14,033 nt of DNA from Phanerochaete sordida. Its lineage: Eukaryota > Basidiomycota > Agaricomycetes > Polyporales > Phanerochaetaceae. The notes beneath the pieces are model-generated. The model saw nothing but the letters and a program-made list of their open reading frames with translations. It did no database searches and was not told the DNA's origin. A program made the position numbers and the translations under genes. This document shows, piece after piece, positions 1-8,200 of this stretch. Every line of letters starts with the position of its first letter. The stretch's first letter is position 1. Location: contig BPQB01000203.1 of the NCBI GenBank assembly GCA_019973155.2, positions 1-14,033 on the forward strand, in the 5' to 3' direction.

Positions 1-314
1 ATAGGAGGACAAGTCCGGACCTCTCAAACATGTCAGTACATATATGTAGGGCTTGTATGTAACAGGAATCGATCCAATACTGCCTGGATCCTTTTGGGTG
101 GCTGCATATATGGTGTTTTGGGCCCAATGTAACCCTGCCGCTTCCACTTTGGGTCACAACCCGATTCAGTAGCTTACATAATCACGTCCCGCCTTCTCTC
201 GCCTCCCCCGTTTTCCCTCTTTCTTCAGTTCCACCATGTACTAGCTCGAGCTCTCCTCAATTGACAGAGCCCGTTCCTGTTTTGTCGACGTCTGAGTGGT
301 TTACCGCCCCATGA
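1..314. other. Left flank with no assignable gene
   Basis: I see no supportable gene here. The stretch at about 186-230 is pyrimidine-rich (CT runs ending CTTTCTTCAG), which resembles fungal promoter or LTR sequence. The third plus frame is open from about 123 to the TGA at 312-314, but it has no usable ATG and gives a low-complexity Pro/Ser/Leu product. A perfect 7-bp hairpin (CCGCCCC, loop ATGAC, GGGGCGG) lies at 304-322. If the downstream pseudogene belongs to an older element, this stretch may be its eroded 5' part or a further insertion. The sequence alone does not decide. Confidence 0.4.
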
Positions 315-1042
315 CGGGGCGGGTTTACAATTCCGCTAGCTACCCGACTGCAGGACCGTGCCCTCTTCTCATTCATGGAGTGCTTCCTCATCATCCTACC
401 GCGCCGCGGGGTGGTATTCGACCCGACCATGCCTAAGAACCGGAACCCGACGCTATGAAAGCGATAGATCAAGGACGGGCTACGTGTGGCTTATCCCTGG
501 CCGATCCCCGAGCCCGACGACGACGTATGGGCGGTTCTGAATCCCGACGACCCTGTATCGCCCCTATCTTTCATAGATGAGGACGATCCGGGACCACGCG
601 TGTACTTCGTGTCGCGCGTGTTCGGCGACGGATTGGGACGCCCGACTCAGGCGGAAGAGAGCCTCTACCTGGACACCTGTTTCAGGTTCGAGACGATCGT
701 TCATGCGCGAGGCAAGGTTCACGCGCGCATCTACTATCTGGATAGGCTGGCCAACACGCCGCAACCTGAGGACGACCCCTTTCCGCTTGATCTAGTCTCG
801 GACGAAGCCCTCATAGACGACCTGGATTACGGGAGGCTCGTCGAAAGCTCCTTCCTTAGCGACCTCGACGACAACCATCTCTACGTACCTCTGCAAGAAT
901 ACTACGCCCACCGTCGCTCGACTTCGAATCGAGCTGGAGATACTATGGCGAGGCCTTCCGCTAACGTGCCGTTGTGGGCTCGGCTTCAAGACCCCGCCGA
1001 CGCCGGGCTCGCCACCGCGACTGGCGGGACCAGCGTTCCTAC
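315..1042 (+). pseudogene. 5' part of interrupted ORF3-like gene
   Basis: This is the left half of a gene split by the retrotransposon; the right half starts at 12411. It resembles the third ORF of the inserted element in the same order: PRRGV (about 399-413) matches PRRGV there, AYPW (489-500) matches AYPW, and KVHARIYYLDRLA matches KVNLRVYYADCPRLA. The frame is clear from 468 to the insertion. Further upstream the same frame is broken by TGA at 456-458 and TAG at 465-467, and another TGA sits at 312-314, so the true 5' end is not resolved. The first start-like codon after the last stop is GTG at 486, but homology continues upstream of it, so 486 is not the original start. The region just before the insertion is a divergent linker. 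No known domain, signal peptide or membrane segment is visible. The biochemical role is unknown. Confidence 0.7.
1038..1042. repeat. Target site duplication CCTAC, left copy
   Basis: CCTAC lies immediately outside the left LTR and is repeated exactly at 12406-12410 outside the right LTR. Five base pairs is the usual duplication size for Ty3/gypsy integrases. Confidence 0.93.
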
Positions 1043-1374
1043 TGTGACGTCTCTTCTTGGGACGTCCGATGGCGCAAGCCTGAGGGCTCCCGAGGTGACG
1101 GAGCAGAGTGCCTTTGGTAACCGCGTCGAGCGGAGCGAGGCGCGGGTGAGAGGAGAAAAGAGATGTATTTTAGACGAGCAAGACAAAAGATAGAAAGAAA
1201 CAGAGATGAGGCGACGTAGACGACGAGAGAAAGGAACAGACGAAGAGAGACTGCGAGTGTGTGGTAAGTGCTAGAGGACGTCTACGTGGCAGGCGCGCGT
1301 AAAGTACCGGCGCCAAAGGATGTAGGTACGCGAGCGAGTTCGCACTCGCTCATCCGGGTCGCCCAGCCGTCACA
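1043..1374 (-). repeat. 3' LTR of the chromovirus
   Basis: 332 bp, identical to 12074-12405 except for one C/T difference at 1329, in a CpG. The ends form a perfect 7-bp inverted repeat, TGTGACG and CGTCACA. In element orientation it contains a TATA-like CTAAAATACA (1173-1164), a pyrimidine-rich stretch upstream of that, and a 7-bp stem GAGCGAG/CTCGCTC at 1332-1351. A plus-strand reading frame runs from the interrupted gene about 50 codons into this LTR; that tail is LTR sequence, not a natural gene end. Confidence 0.95.
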
Positions 1375-1388
1375 AAGCCCCCCTGCGA
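1375..1388 (-). other. Polypurine tract next to the 3' LTR
   Basis: On the minus strand the sequence directly before the LTR reads GCAGGGGGGCTT and then TGTGACG. A G-run abutting the 3' LTR is the expected plus-strand priming site for reverse transcription. The same AGGGGGGCTT occurs after the interrupted homologous gene at 13421-13430. Confidence 0.75.
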
Positions 1389-1402
1389 AAACGCTAGTGT
1401 AC

Positions 1403-3517
1403 CTACAGCGGCGTCGCGTAGACCTCGCCATGATCGCCGAAGATCGTGTCGTCGAAGACTCCTTCTTCGCGCAGCAAAGCTAGGGCCTCCTCAGCTCGCT
1501 GGTCTGCCGTCGACTTGGCGCACGGCTGACTGCGCATGTCGCCCGGCGCACGCGTGAACTCCGCTCCGCTCCACGCGTACACGGCCTTGGGGCGCTCTGT
1601 CCCGGCCTCGATGCGAGCCTTGCGCTGCTGGAACCAGGCCTCGTTGAGCGGAGACCACTGACCCCACCATCTGAAGCTCGATAGGAAGATCTCCTGCGGC
1701 GGCCAGAACGATTGGCCGTTACTGAAGACGCCCAGGAGCGTCCGAACGAGAGGGTCTTGGTTCGCCACCGCGTAGGCCTCGCAGAAGCGCCTCGTATTGG
1801 CGTTGAGCTCGGCGCCGACGCGGTAAAGTGCCCAAGCGTCCGAAGGTCGGCATAGGAGGCGACGAGCGGGGTGGTCCGCCGGGGCCACGGCCAGGTGCGC
1901 GATAGCCAGGCGCCAGATGAGCCCGCCGTACGTGAAGAGCCTGGCGTAGTGAGGCAAGGAGGTGATGTAGCTGATTCCTCGGAAGTAAGCATCTCGGTAG
2001 TCCGCTGCCGATCCCTGCTTGGGGACCGACAGCAGGTCGCCGTAGAACGGGGCGGCCCAGGACGGCGGGCTCGGCGGGATGGCCCCCATTTCCTGGAGTT
2101 CAGCCGTTCGCTCCTGAGAGTACTTTTCGCCGTGTTCCGTCGAGAAGGTGAGCCGGAACGGCATCCCCGAACGCACTGCTACAGCGCAGAGATCCCCCAG
2201 CGACTGGTCGTACCCCTCCATGTAGTGCGCCAGGAAGCACAGCGTCGTGGGGGGCGGTGCTATGACGACGCAAGCTTGCATGAATGCGTCGTCCACGCCT
2301 ATCGAAACCGAAGGAAGGACGTCCGGGATGAGGTCGTCCCTGACCAGCAGGTCGTCCGCGCAGGCTTGCTCGATGATCGCCCTCGCGATCGGAGCGAAGC
2401 GCTCGTAGTGGGGATGCGCCGACTTGTGTTCGGTGGTCGAAGGCGATCGGGATCGTGGGGGTGCCGCCGGCTCCTCCTCCCCTGGCGGAGAGAAGCTCGC
2501 CGACCGAGCAGAGCTCAGGCGTTCCTCCAGGCTAGGGCCTTGCTCGGAGCCCGACTCGGTGGTCTGCTCGTTGACCGGCGACTCGCTGACTCCGCGACTC
2601 GCACGTTCGGCCGCCATCAGCTCCGGAGGCGAAGGCCCTTCGCTCCTGAAAGGTTTGAAGGAGTAGAGGTCGAGCGTGCGCGGCGAGGGCCCGATGACGC
2701 GGGCCGTCTCGCCGCGGGCAGCCAGGCGAGGGCAGTCCGCGTAGTAGACGCGCAAATTCACCTTCCACTTGGCGTCGGCGTAGTCCTCGTAGAAGTAGAG
2801 CAGATCGTAGGTTGCGCGGAGGCCCGGACGCACTAGGAACGCCACGTCTGACCCGAACTCCTCGGCGATAGCGGCGCATTCCTGTCCGAACGTAAACGGA
2901 TTGGTTATCCTAGCGTAGTTACCCGGGAGGAAGGGGTCCCAGGCGTCGTCGTAGAGGAGCCCGTGACCGTCCTTCCACGGGTAGGCGAAAGGGACCTTAG
3001 CCTTGAGCCACAGCTCTCGGCAGAATTTCATCGTACCGATCTCGTAGTCGTAGTCGGGGAGGTTCAGAAATACGCCTCGGCGAGGGGCCTCAAAGACGTA
3101 GAACCGGGCAGCCTCGCGCGAGGACGCGGTCACCTCGGCGTCGAAGTCGAATGGCGGGTAGTCCTCGTGAAGGACGTAGGCGAGGAACCCCAACAGGTCC
3201 AGGCAGCCGAGCCTCCAGCGGTTCACCGCCCTTTCGACGTCCGCCGGCGACAGCCGGGTTTCGAGCGAAGGGAACGGGGGTCTAGGGACCACAGGAACTC
3301 GCGGAGGATCAGCGCTGCACTCCTTGCGCGCAGCCTTCGTGGCCAGCAGCAGGTCGCGGAGGACGGCCGTGACCTCCAATCCTTTCTCCCGACACACCGG
3401 GTGCACGTCGAATGTTGAGCCGGGGACTGCCTGCACATCGGGGTAGTCGCTGCCTCGTCCGAAGAGCCAGGGCCAGTAGGCTGACTCCTCGGAGGTGCGG
3501 GCTGGGATCCACGGCCT
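1403..3517 (-). CDS. Third ORF (ORF3) of the chromovirus, main part
   Basis: An open frame of 704 codons downstream of integrase and just before the polypurine tract, where env-bearing elements carry env. It is not env-like: I see no signal peptide, transmembrane helix or cysteine pattern. An N-terminal half (PRRGV near 3085, AYPW, KVNLRVYY) and a C-terminal half (RLFTYGGLIWRLAI at about 1945-1900, DPLVRTLLGVF, SFRWWGQW) are joined by a Ser/Pro/Glu-rich linker at about 2400-2620. The same blocks occur in order in the interrupted plus-strand gene, for example 12 of 14 identical residues in RLFxYGGLxWRLAI. That conservation argues it is or was a real protein. A TGA at 3518-3520 separates it in frame from 3838-3521. 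GTG at 3436 is the first start-like codon, but the open frame and its composition extend above it. I do not recognise the family; a captured host gene or a novel accessory element protein are both possible. Confidence 0.7.
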   Translation of the reverse strand, partial: RPWIPARTSEESAYWPWLFGRGSDYPDVQAVPGSTFDVHPVCREKGLEVTAVLRDLLLATKAARKECSADPPRVPVVPRPPFPSLETRLSPADVERAVNRWRLGCLDLLGFLAYVLHEDYPPFDFDAEVTASSREAARFYVFEAPRRGVFLNLPDYDYEIGTMKFCRELWLKAKVPFAYPWKDGHGLLYDDAWDPFLPGNYARITNPFTFGQECAAIAEEFGSDVAFLVRPGLRATYDLLYFYEDYADAKWKVNLRVYYADCPRLAARGETARVIGPSPRTLDLYSFKPFRSEGPSPPELMAAERASRGVSESPVNEQTTESGSEQGPSLEERLSSARSASFSPPGEEEPAAPPRSRSPSTTEHKSAHPHYERFAPIARAIIEQACADDLLVRDDLIPDVLPSVSIGVDDAFMQACVVIAPPPTTLCFLAHYMEGYDQSLGDLCAVAVRSGMPFRLTFSTEHGEKYSQERTAELQEMGAIPPSPPSWAAPFYGDLLSVPKQGSAADYRDAYFRGISYITSLPHYARLFTYGGLIWRLAIAHLAVAPADHPARRLLCRPSDAWALYRVGAELNANTRRFCEAYAVANQDPLVRTLLGVFSNGQSFWPPQEIFLSSFRWWGQWSPLNEAWFQQRKARIEAGTERPKAVYAWSGAEFTRAPGDMRSQPCAKSTADQRAEEALALLREEGVFDDTIFGDHGEVYATPL

Positions 3518-3838
3518 TCAGGGCGCGTTGAGGTTCCAAACGACCGGGTCCTCAAAGTCGTCGAAGGGGAGCGGGGCTCCACCCGGGCAGTCTGCGTCGA
3601 GGACAGCGGTCAGCTTGTCGTCGGCGGGGAGACGTACGCGCTCGGGGTGAGGGAACTGGGCTAACACCCAGAGAAGATGTTCTTGGCGTCGCAGAACGCA
3701 GTCGTATACAGTCATGTCGCGACCGTGGAAGTCTGTGAGAAGAGCGGTTGTAAAAAGTCTGTTACACGGAAAGAGAAGTCGGGGAGTTAGGAAGCGAAGG
3801 GAGAGAAAGGAGCGAGAGAGTGAAAAGGATCCATCCAT
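3518..3838 (-). CDS. N-terminal segment of ORF3, ended by an in-frame TGA
   Basis: A 106-codon frame starting at ATG 3838 (a second ATG lies at 3715) and ending in TGA at 3518-3520. The next codon continues in the same frame into the 704-codon block, so this is probably the N terminus of one protein of about 811 codons cut by a single nonsense change. CGA to TGA is a natural candidate, since the surrounding codons read CCC TGA AGG. The first ~35 residues are rich in Arg, Leu, Phe and Ser with almost no acidic residues; the rest is acidic and Pro-rich. I found no frame-preserving GT-AG intron that would remove the stop. It follows the integrase stop by 71 nt. Function unknown. A short separate protein cannot be excluded. 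Confidence 0.5.
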   Translation of the reverse strand: MDGSFSLSRSFLSLRFLTPRLLFPCNRLFTTALLTDFHGRDMTVYDCVLRRQEHLLWVLAQFPHPERVRLPADDKLTAVLDADCPGGAPLPFDDFEDPVVWNLNAP

Positions 3839-3863
3839 GAGGCCTTTGCGCGGCTAACACGCG

Positions 3864-3881
3864 TACCGCGGCCTCGCGGTA
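3864..3881. other. Hairpin in the integrase-ORF3 gap
   Basis: TACCGCG, loop GCCT, CGCGGTA form a perfect 7-bp stem with a 4-nt loop in the 71-nt gap between the integrase stop (3910) and the ORF3 start (3838). Its place could suit a role in reinitiation, termination or RNA structure, but the sequence gives no direct sign of function. Confidence 0.35.
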
Positions 3882-3909
3882 TACGCACGCTCGGCTAGCC
3901 AGACGTCGG

Positions 3910-5280
3910 CTAAAGCTGTTTCAATAGCTTGTAGTCGTATAGGGGGCGAGGAGCGTTCCGCAAGTCCTTAGCGGATAGCCAGGAATCGTAGAGCGGCGTG
4001 AGGCCAGCCCACCTGACCAGGAACTGCGTGGCGCCTGACTTCCTATTGAAGCGGTGACCCACGATCTTCTCGACTTGGAACTCTTCGGTGGGCTCTTCGC
4101 CCTTGCGCGAAGTGTCGAGGGAGGCTCGCTCACCCCATTCCGCGGGCGAGGCTTGGTAGGCCGACAGGTGTTGGATGTTCAGAACGCAAGACCCGCCGAA
4201 AGTGTCGGGTAGGTCGAGCCGGTACGTGTTCTCGCCTACGCGCTCCTGCACCGGGAACGGTCCAATGAACTTCGGTCCTAGCTTGACGCCCTCACCCTTG
4301 GATTCTTTCCATTCAATCGAATGCGGGTTGATCAGTACCAGATCTCCGGGACGGAAAACGAGCGTGCGGCGTCCGCGGTTGTATGCGCGGGCTTGTGAGT
4401 CTTGCGCCTTAGCTAGAGTGAGCCGCGCGTTCTCCCGGTGCGCCTCTAAATCATCTACAAACGCCTTGACGGCATCTGATAGGGGCGCTCTCGCGATGTC
4501 CTCGCGATGGCGCCACCCGACGAGGCCGTCTCGGGGCTGGAACCCGAAGAGGAGGAAGTACGGGCTGTACCCGGTCGATCCCGCTGTCAAGCTGTTGTGC
4601 GCGTGTTGCAGCAGGTGCAGCCAGGCCGCCCATTGCGTCCGGTCCTGCGATACGTAACTCCTCAGCATCACCTCCAGCTGCTTGTTGGCTACTTCCGTCT
4701 GGCCATCGTGTTGCGGGTGATGGGACGAGGAGAACCACATCTCGATCCGCAGGTACCGAGCGACGTGTCTCCAGAACTCGCTGGTCCATCTCGGGTCGCG
4801 GTCGGTGATGATGTACTCGGGGATACCGAATTTACAAGCCACGTTCTTGACGAACAGTTCGGCGAAGCCCTCCGCCAATAGCCCTGAGGTGGTGGGAACG
4901 AACAGGACATATTTGGTGAGTCTATCGACTACGACCCAAATGGCGTTGAAGCCTTCTGACATGGGTAAACCCACGATCAGGTCCATGGATACTGATTCGA
5001 AAGGCCTGGACGCTATGGCATTCGGCAGCAGCCGTCCAAAGCGCGAGAAGTTGCGGGGCTTCGCTTTTTGGCAGACATCGCAGGTAGCGCAGAACCGTTT
5101 CAAATCCTTGCGCATCCTCGGCCAGTAGAAGATTTCTGACGCCTTCTTCCATAGTCTTTCGGGTCCCGCGTGAGCCGAGTCGAAGGGTGACTCGTGAAGC
5201 GCCTTCAGCACCGCCGCTCTCAGTGACGTCGGCACGCAAAGCAGGAGTCGACGTGAGCGTTCGGGTCCTCCCACCGCGCC
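3910..5280 (-). CDS. Integrase with C-terminal chromodomain
   Basis: Inserts the cDNA copy into the genome. Residues are numbered from GTG at 5274. The N-terminal zinc-binding HHCC is H27, H35, C65 and C68. The catalytic triad is D98, D158 and E194, an exact DD35E, with SSSHHPQHDGQTE around the glutamate. A GPF-type module follows (GPKFIGPFPV). The C terminus (about 397-450) is a chromodomain, with F399, W422 and W432 as likely aromatic-cage residues that would bind modified histone tails and steer insertion. All key residues are intact. The frame is -1 relative to gag-pol and overlaps its end by 61 nt; a TAA at 5281-5283 bounds it upstream, so the GTG is only the first start-like codon, not a convincing natural start. 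Relatives encode this as one polyprotein with RT-RNase H. Here about 25 residues of the usual RNase H-integrase linker (the WYPG...GLLFFRD type) appear missing, so a small deletion is the likely cause. Confidence 0.9.
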   Translation of the reverse strand, partial: GAVGGPERSRRLLLCVPTSLRAAVLKALHESPFDSAHAGPERLWKKASEIFYWPRMRKDLKRFCATCDVCQKAKPRNFSRFGRLLPNAIASRPFESVSMDLIVGLPMSEGFNAIWVVVDRLTKYVLFVPTTSGLLAEGFAELFVKNVACKFGIPEYIITDRDPRWTSEFWRHVARYLRIEMWFSSSHHPQHDGQTEVANKQLEVMLRSYVSQDRTQWAAWLHLLQHAHNSLTAGSTGYSPYFLLFGFQPRDGLVGWRHREDIARAPLSDAVKAFVDDLEAHRENARLTLAKAQDSQARAYNRGRRTLVFRPGDLVLINPHSIEWKESKGEGVKLGPKFIGPFPVQERVGENTYRLDLPDTFGGSCVLNIQHLSAYQASPAEWGERASLDTSRKGEEPTEEFQVEKIVGHRFNRKSGATQFLVRWAGLTPLYDSWLSAKDLRNAPRPLYDYKLLKQL

Positions 5281-8200
5281 TTAAAGAAAGGGTCTAGGCG
5301 ATACCCTTCTACGAACGCCTTCTTACGGTCTTCCTCCAGGTGTAGCAACGGGGCTCGCGGAGGCGCGTTTTCCCCTTCCCAGGCAGCCTTCTTCTCAAAA
5401 GGGTCTTGGGACTCCTCCGGAACTCCGGACGCGTCCCCCTCACCCGCCGGCGCCGCGTCTGGGCCCGGCGCTGTAGGCTCGCGGTCGCGTTTCCTCCGCG
5501 GTCTGGGCCTTTGCTGAGGGCTGGGTTCCTCCTCCCCTCGAGCCCGACGGGCGGCCGCTCTAGTGACCGCGAACGCAGACCGGACCGGATGAGCGTCCTC
5601 GTCTTTCTCGACGAAGAACGCCGCCTTCGGCTGGAAGGCCCTGACTCGCTCCTGCGCCTCCGCGGGCGCGTTATCCGGTTCTATGGCCGCCGAGTCATCC
5701 TTCGCCGGAGACTGATGTTCGGGGGGCCCTCTGATGTGTCCCGTTCGAGCGTCCCTCGGGAGTCTCGACAAGGGGTCGACGTTCGAGTGAATCCGGCCTG
5801 GGCGGTGGCAAATCACCAACCCTGGCTTGTAGGCGGAGAACACGGCTCCCCACGCCGCCAGGCGTCGGTTCGCGTTCTCGTAAGTCTGCGCCCATTGTAG
5901 CGCGGCGTGATCCGTGACTAACGCAATCTTCTCGCCTTCGATGAAAGGCTGGAACTTGACCAGGCCCTCTTTCGCAGCCAGCGCCTCACGTTCGGTCGCA
6001 GAGTAGTTGCGCTCCGCTTGCTTGAAGGTGCGTGACCAGTAGCCAATCACCCTCTCGACATGGACGGCTGTCTGATCAAGCTCGGGACCCCACTTGTCCT
6101 CGTGCTTCGCATCTTCAGGAGCCACCGGGAGCGTGGTAACGAGCTTCGGCACCGGCTTACTCTCCTCGAACGCCTTCTTCAGACGGTCGTAGTACTTCGT
6201 ACCCTTCAGGTCGGCCACTTGAATGGGTTGTACTTGCTGTAGGGCGCATCCCAGAGCTTCGTCGGAGGCGTCGGTATACAGCCGGTACGGTTTTCCTTGC
6301 TCGGGATGTCCCAGTACAGGGGTCTGCTGTAACGCTTTCTTCAGCTCCTCGAATGCGTGGTTCTCATCTGGACCCCATCGCCACGGCGCGTTCTTCTTGA
6401 GCAGCGCGAAGAGCGGCGCCGCTATCATCGAATAGTACGGGATGAATGACGAGAAATAGCCCACGAGACCCAGGAAAGACTGTAGCTGGGCGACCTTGGT
6501 GGGAGCGGCCAATTCTAGAATGGCTTTGACCTTCTCGGCGTGCGTCGAGAGGCCCAGTCTGCTGACCTTGTGCCCTAGTAGGAGGACGGAAGGGTAGAAC
6601 AAATGGCATTTGGCCGGTGAGAGAGTTAACCCCGCTTCCTCGCAAGCCCCTAAGACCTTGTCCAGGTGCTCTATGTGTTCCTCGTACGTCTTGGAGTACA
6701 CCACAATGTCGTCGATGTACACCAAGCAGAACATCCAGAGAAAGGGAGCTAGAATGGACTGCATGGTCCGCTGGAATATCGACGGCCCGTTCTTGAGGCC
6801 GAACGGCATTCTCTTGAATTGGAACAGCCCTAGGTGTGTGCGAAAGGCCGTCTTCTCCCTCTCCGACTCCTCAAACTCCATTTGCGTGAAGCCGGCCAAC
6901 GCATCTAAGGACGACAGGACCTGCGCTCCCGAAAGGGCTGCGAGAATCTCGGATTGCCGGGGAATGGGGAACTCGTCCGACACCGTCTGCGCGTTCAGCT
7001 TCCTGTAGTCGACGCAGAATCTCGGCTTCCCGTTGCGGTAGGCTATGACTACCGGTGCGCTCCAGGGGCTGATCGAGGGTTCGATGACGTCTTGCTCAAA
7101 CCATTTCTTCAGCTGCTCCTCTATGACGAGGCGTTTCGCCGGTGAAGAGCCGTACATCGGCACCGCTATGGGCTGTAGTCCGTCCACGGTCCGAATGTGT
7201 ACTCTTGTGGGTAAGTGTCCGAGCCGTCCGTCGAAGCTGAAGGCTTTCTGTCGTCTTCGCAGCATTTCCCACACCTTCTCCTTCAAGTGCTCAGGTACGG
7301 CTCCGACGTCCAGGATCTCCTGCATCTTCTCTGACGGATAGATCGTCGGGTCCGGCGCTTCGGCTGTCTTCGGACCCCACTCTTCCTCAGCCTCGCTCGC
7401 GCTTTCCGGCTTCCTTCCTTGCGTGTATACGTCGGCCACTCTGGGGTCTCCCGAGGCGTACTGCGCTTCCTTCGCCGCGTCCGCGCTGTCCGCCTCTGTC
7501 GCCCCCCGCTCTTCGGCGCCGCCTGGCATGGGGTGCGTCGCCTGAGCTAGCGCCGCTATCCGGGCGGCGTCGTGGAGCATTCGTTCCAGTTGGCTCAAGG
7601 ACTGAGGGGTATCGAAGTAAGCCGTCGGATCCTTCTTGAGGCCTAGTACTGTTCCAGCCGCTAATTTGAGCGGCTCATCCGTAGGGTTCGTCAAGGGGAT
7701 TCGCGGGTCGTCCGCCGACACCAGGCAGTTAGGGACTGCGAGATGTCGCCCCGGGCTTGCTTCTATCAGTGACTTCTCGACGAGCCAGTCTTGTCCGAAT
7801 TCCGCGTCCATGTCGACCGCGACCAGACGCACCGTGCCCGGAGGGACGACCGTATCTTCTCGAAGGAGAACCTCCTCCCTCCGTTTCGCCGCCGCTCGAT
7901 TCCTGCGCGTTCTCTGCGCAGCCTTCCGCCTGGTCGTTTTGGCTCGGACGAAAGAGGCTTCCGAGCTCATGCTCTGCATGAGGGCCGGTATCTTAGCCTT
8001 CTTGGCTACCGGCATGGCTGGGACTTCGTAGGGTAGGTCCGCGAAAGATACTCTCGTACCCTTCTCGAGGTCCCTCCTCACGTTCATCTCGTAGGTGCGT
8101 TGGAAATCCTCGCCCAGGAGGATCGGTACCGACATGTCTGGGACCACGTAGGCCTCGCATTGCAATCGGATTTCTGTGCCATCCAGGGCGCGCACGTATA

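Noticed and set aside
486..1193. Plus-strand 235-codon frame as a complete gene
   Set aside because: Its last ~50 codons are LTR sequence. The real coding sequence continues at 12411 after the insertion, and homology to ORF3 extends upstream of 486.
1268..1483. Small plus-strand ORF repeated at 12299-12520
   Set aside because: Both copies start in the same place in the LTRs and diverge as soon as the LTR ends, so this is repeat sequence and not a gene.
1871..2836. Plus-strand 321-codon frame
   Set aside because: It lies wholly antisense to ORF3, whose frame has a conserved homologue. The product is Arg-rich, as expected of a shadow frame in GC-rich DNA.
3470..3560. Intron removing the TGA at 3518
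   Set aside because: The best GT...CAG candidate around the stop is about 40 nt, not a multiple of three, and would break a frame that is otherwise continuous on both sides.
1403..3838. ORF3 as a retroviral-type env gene
   Set aside because: The position fits, but there is no signal peptide, transmembrane segment or cysteine pattern, and the conserved blocks are soluble-protein-like.
5220..5280. Programmed -1 frameshift between RNase H and integrase
   Set aside because: No canonical slippery heptamer in the overlap, and the expected linker is missing. A deletion explains both.
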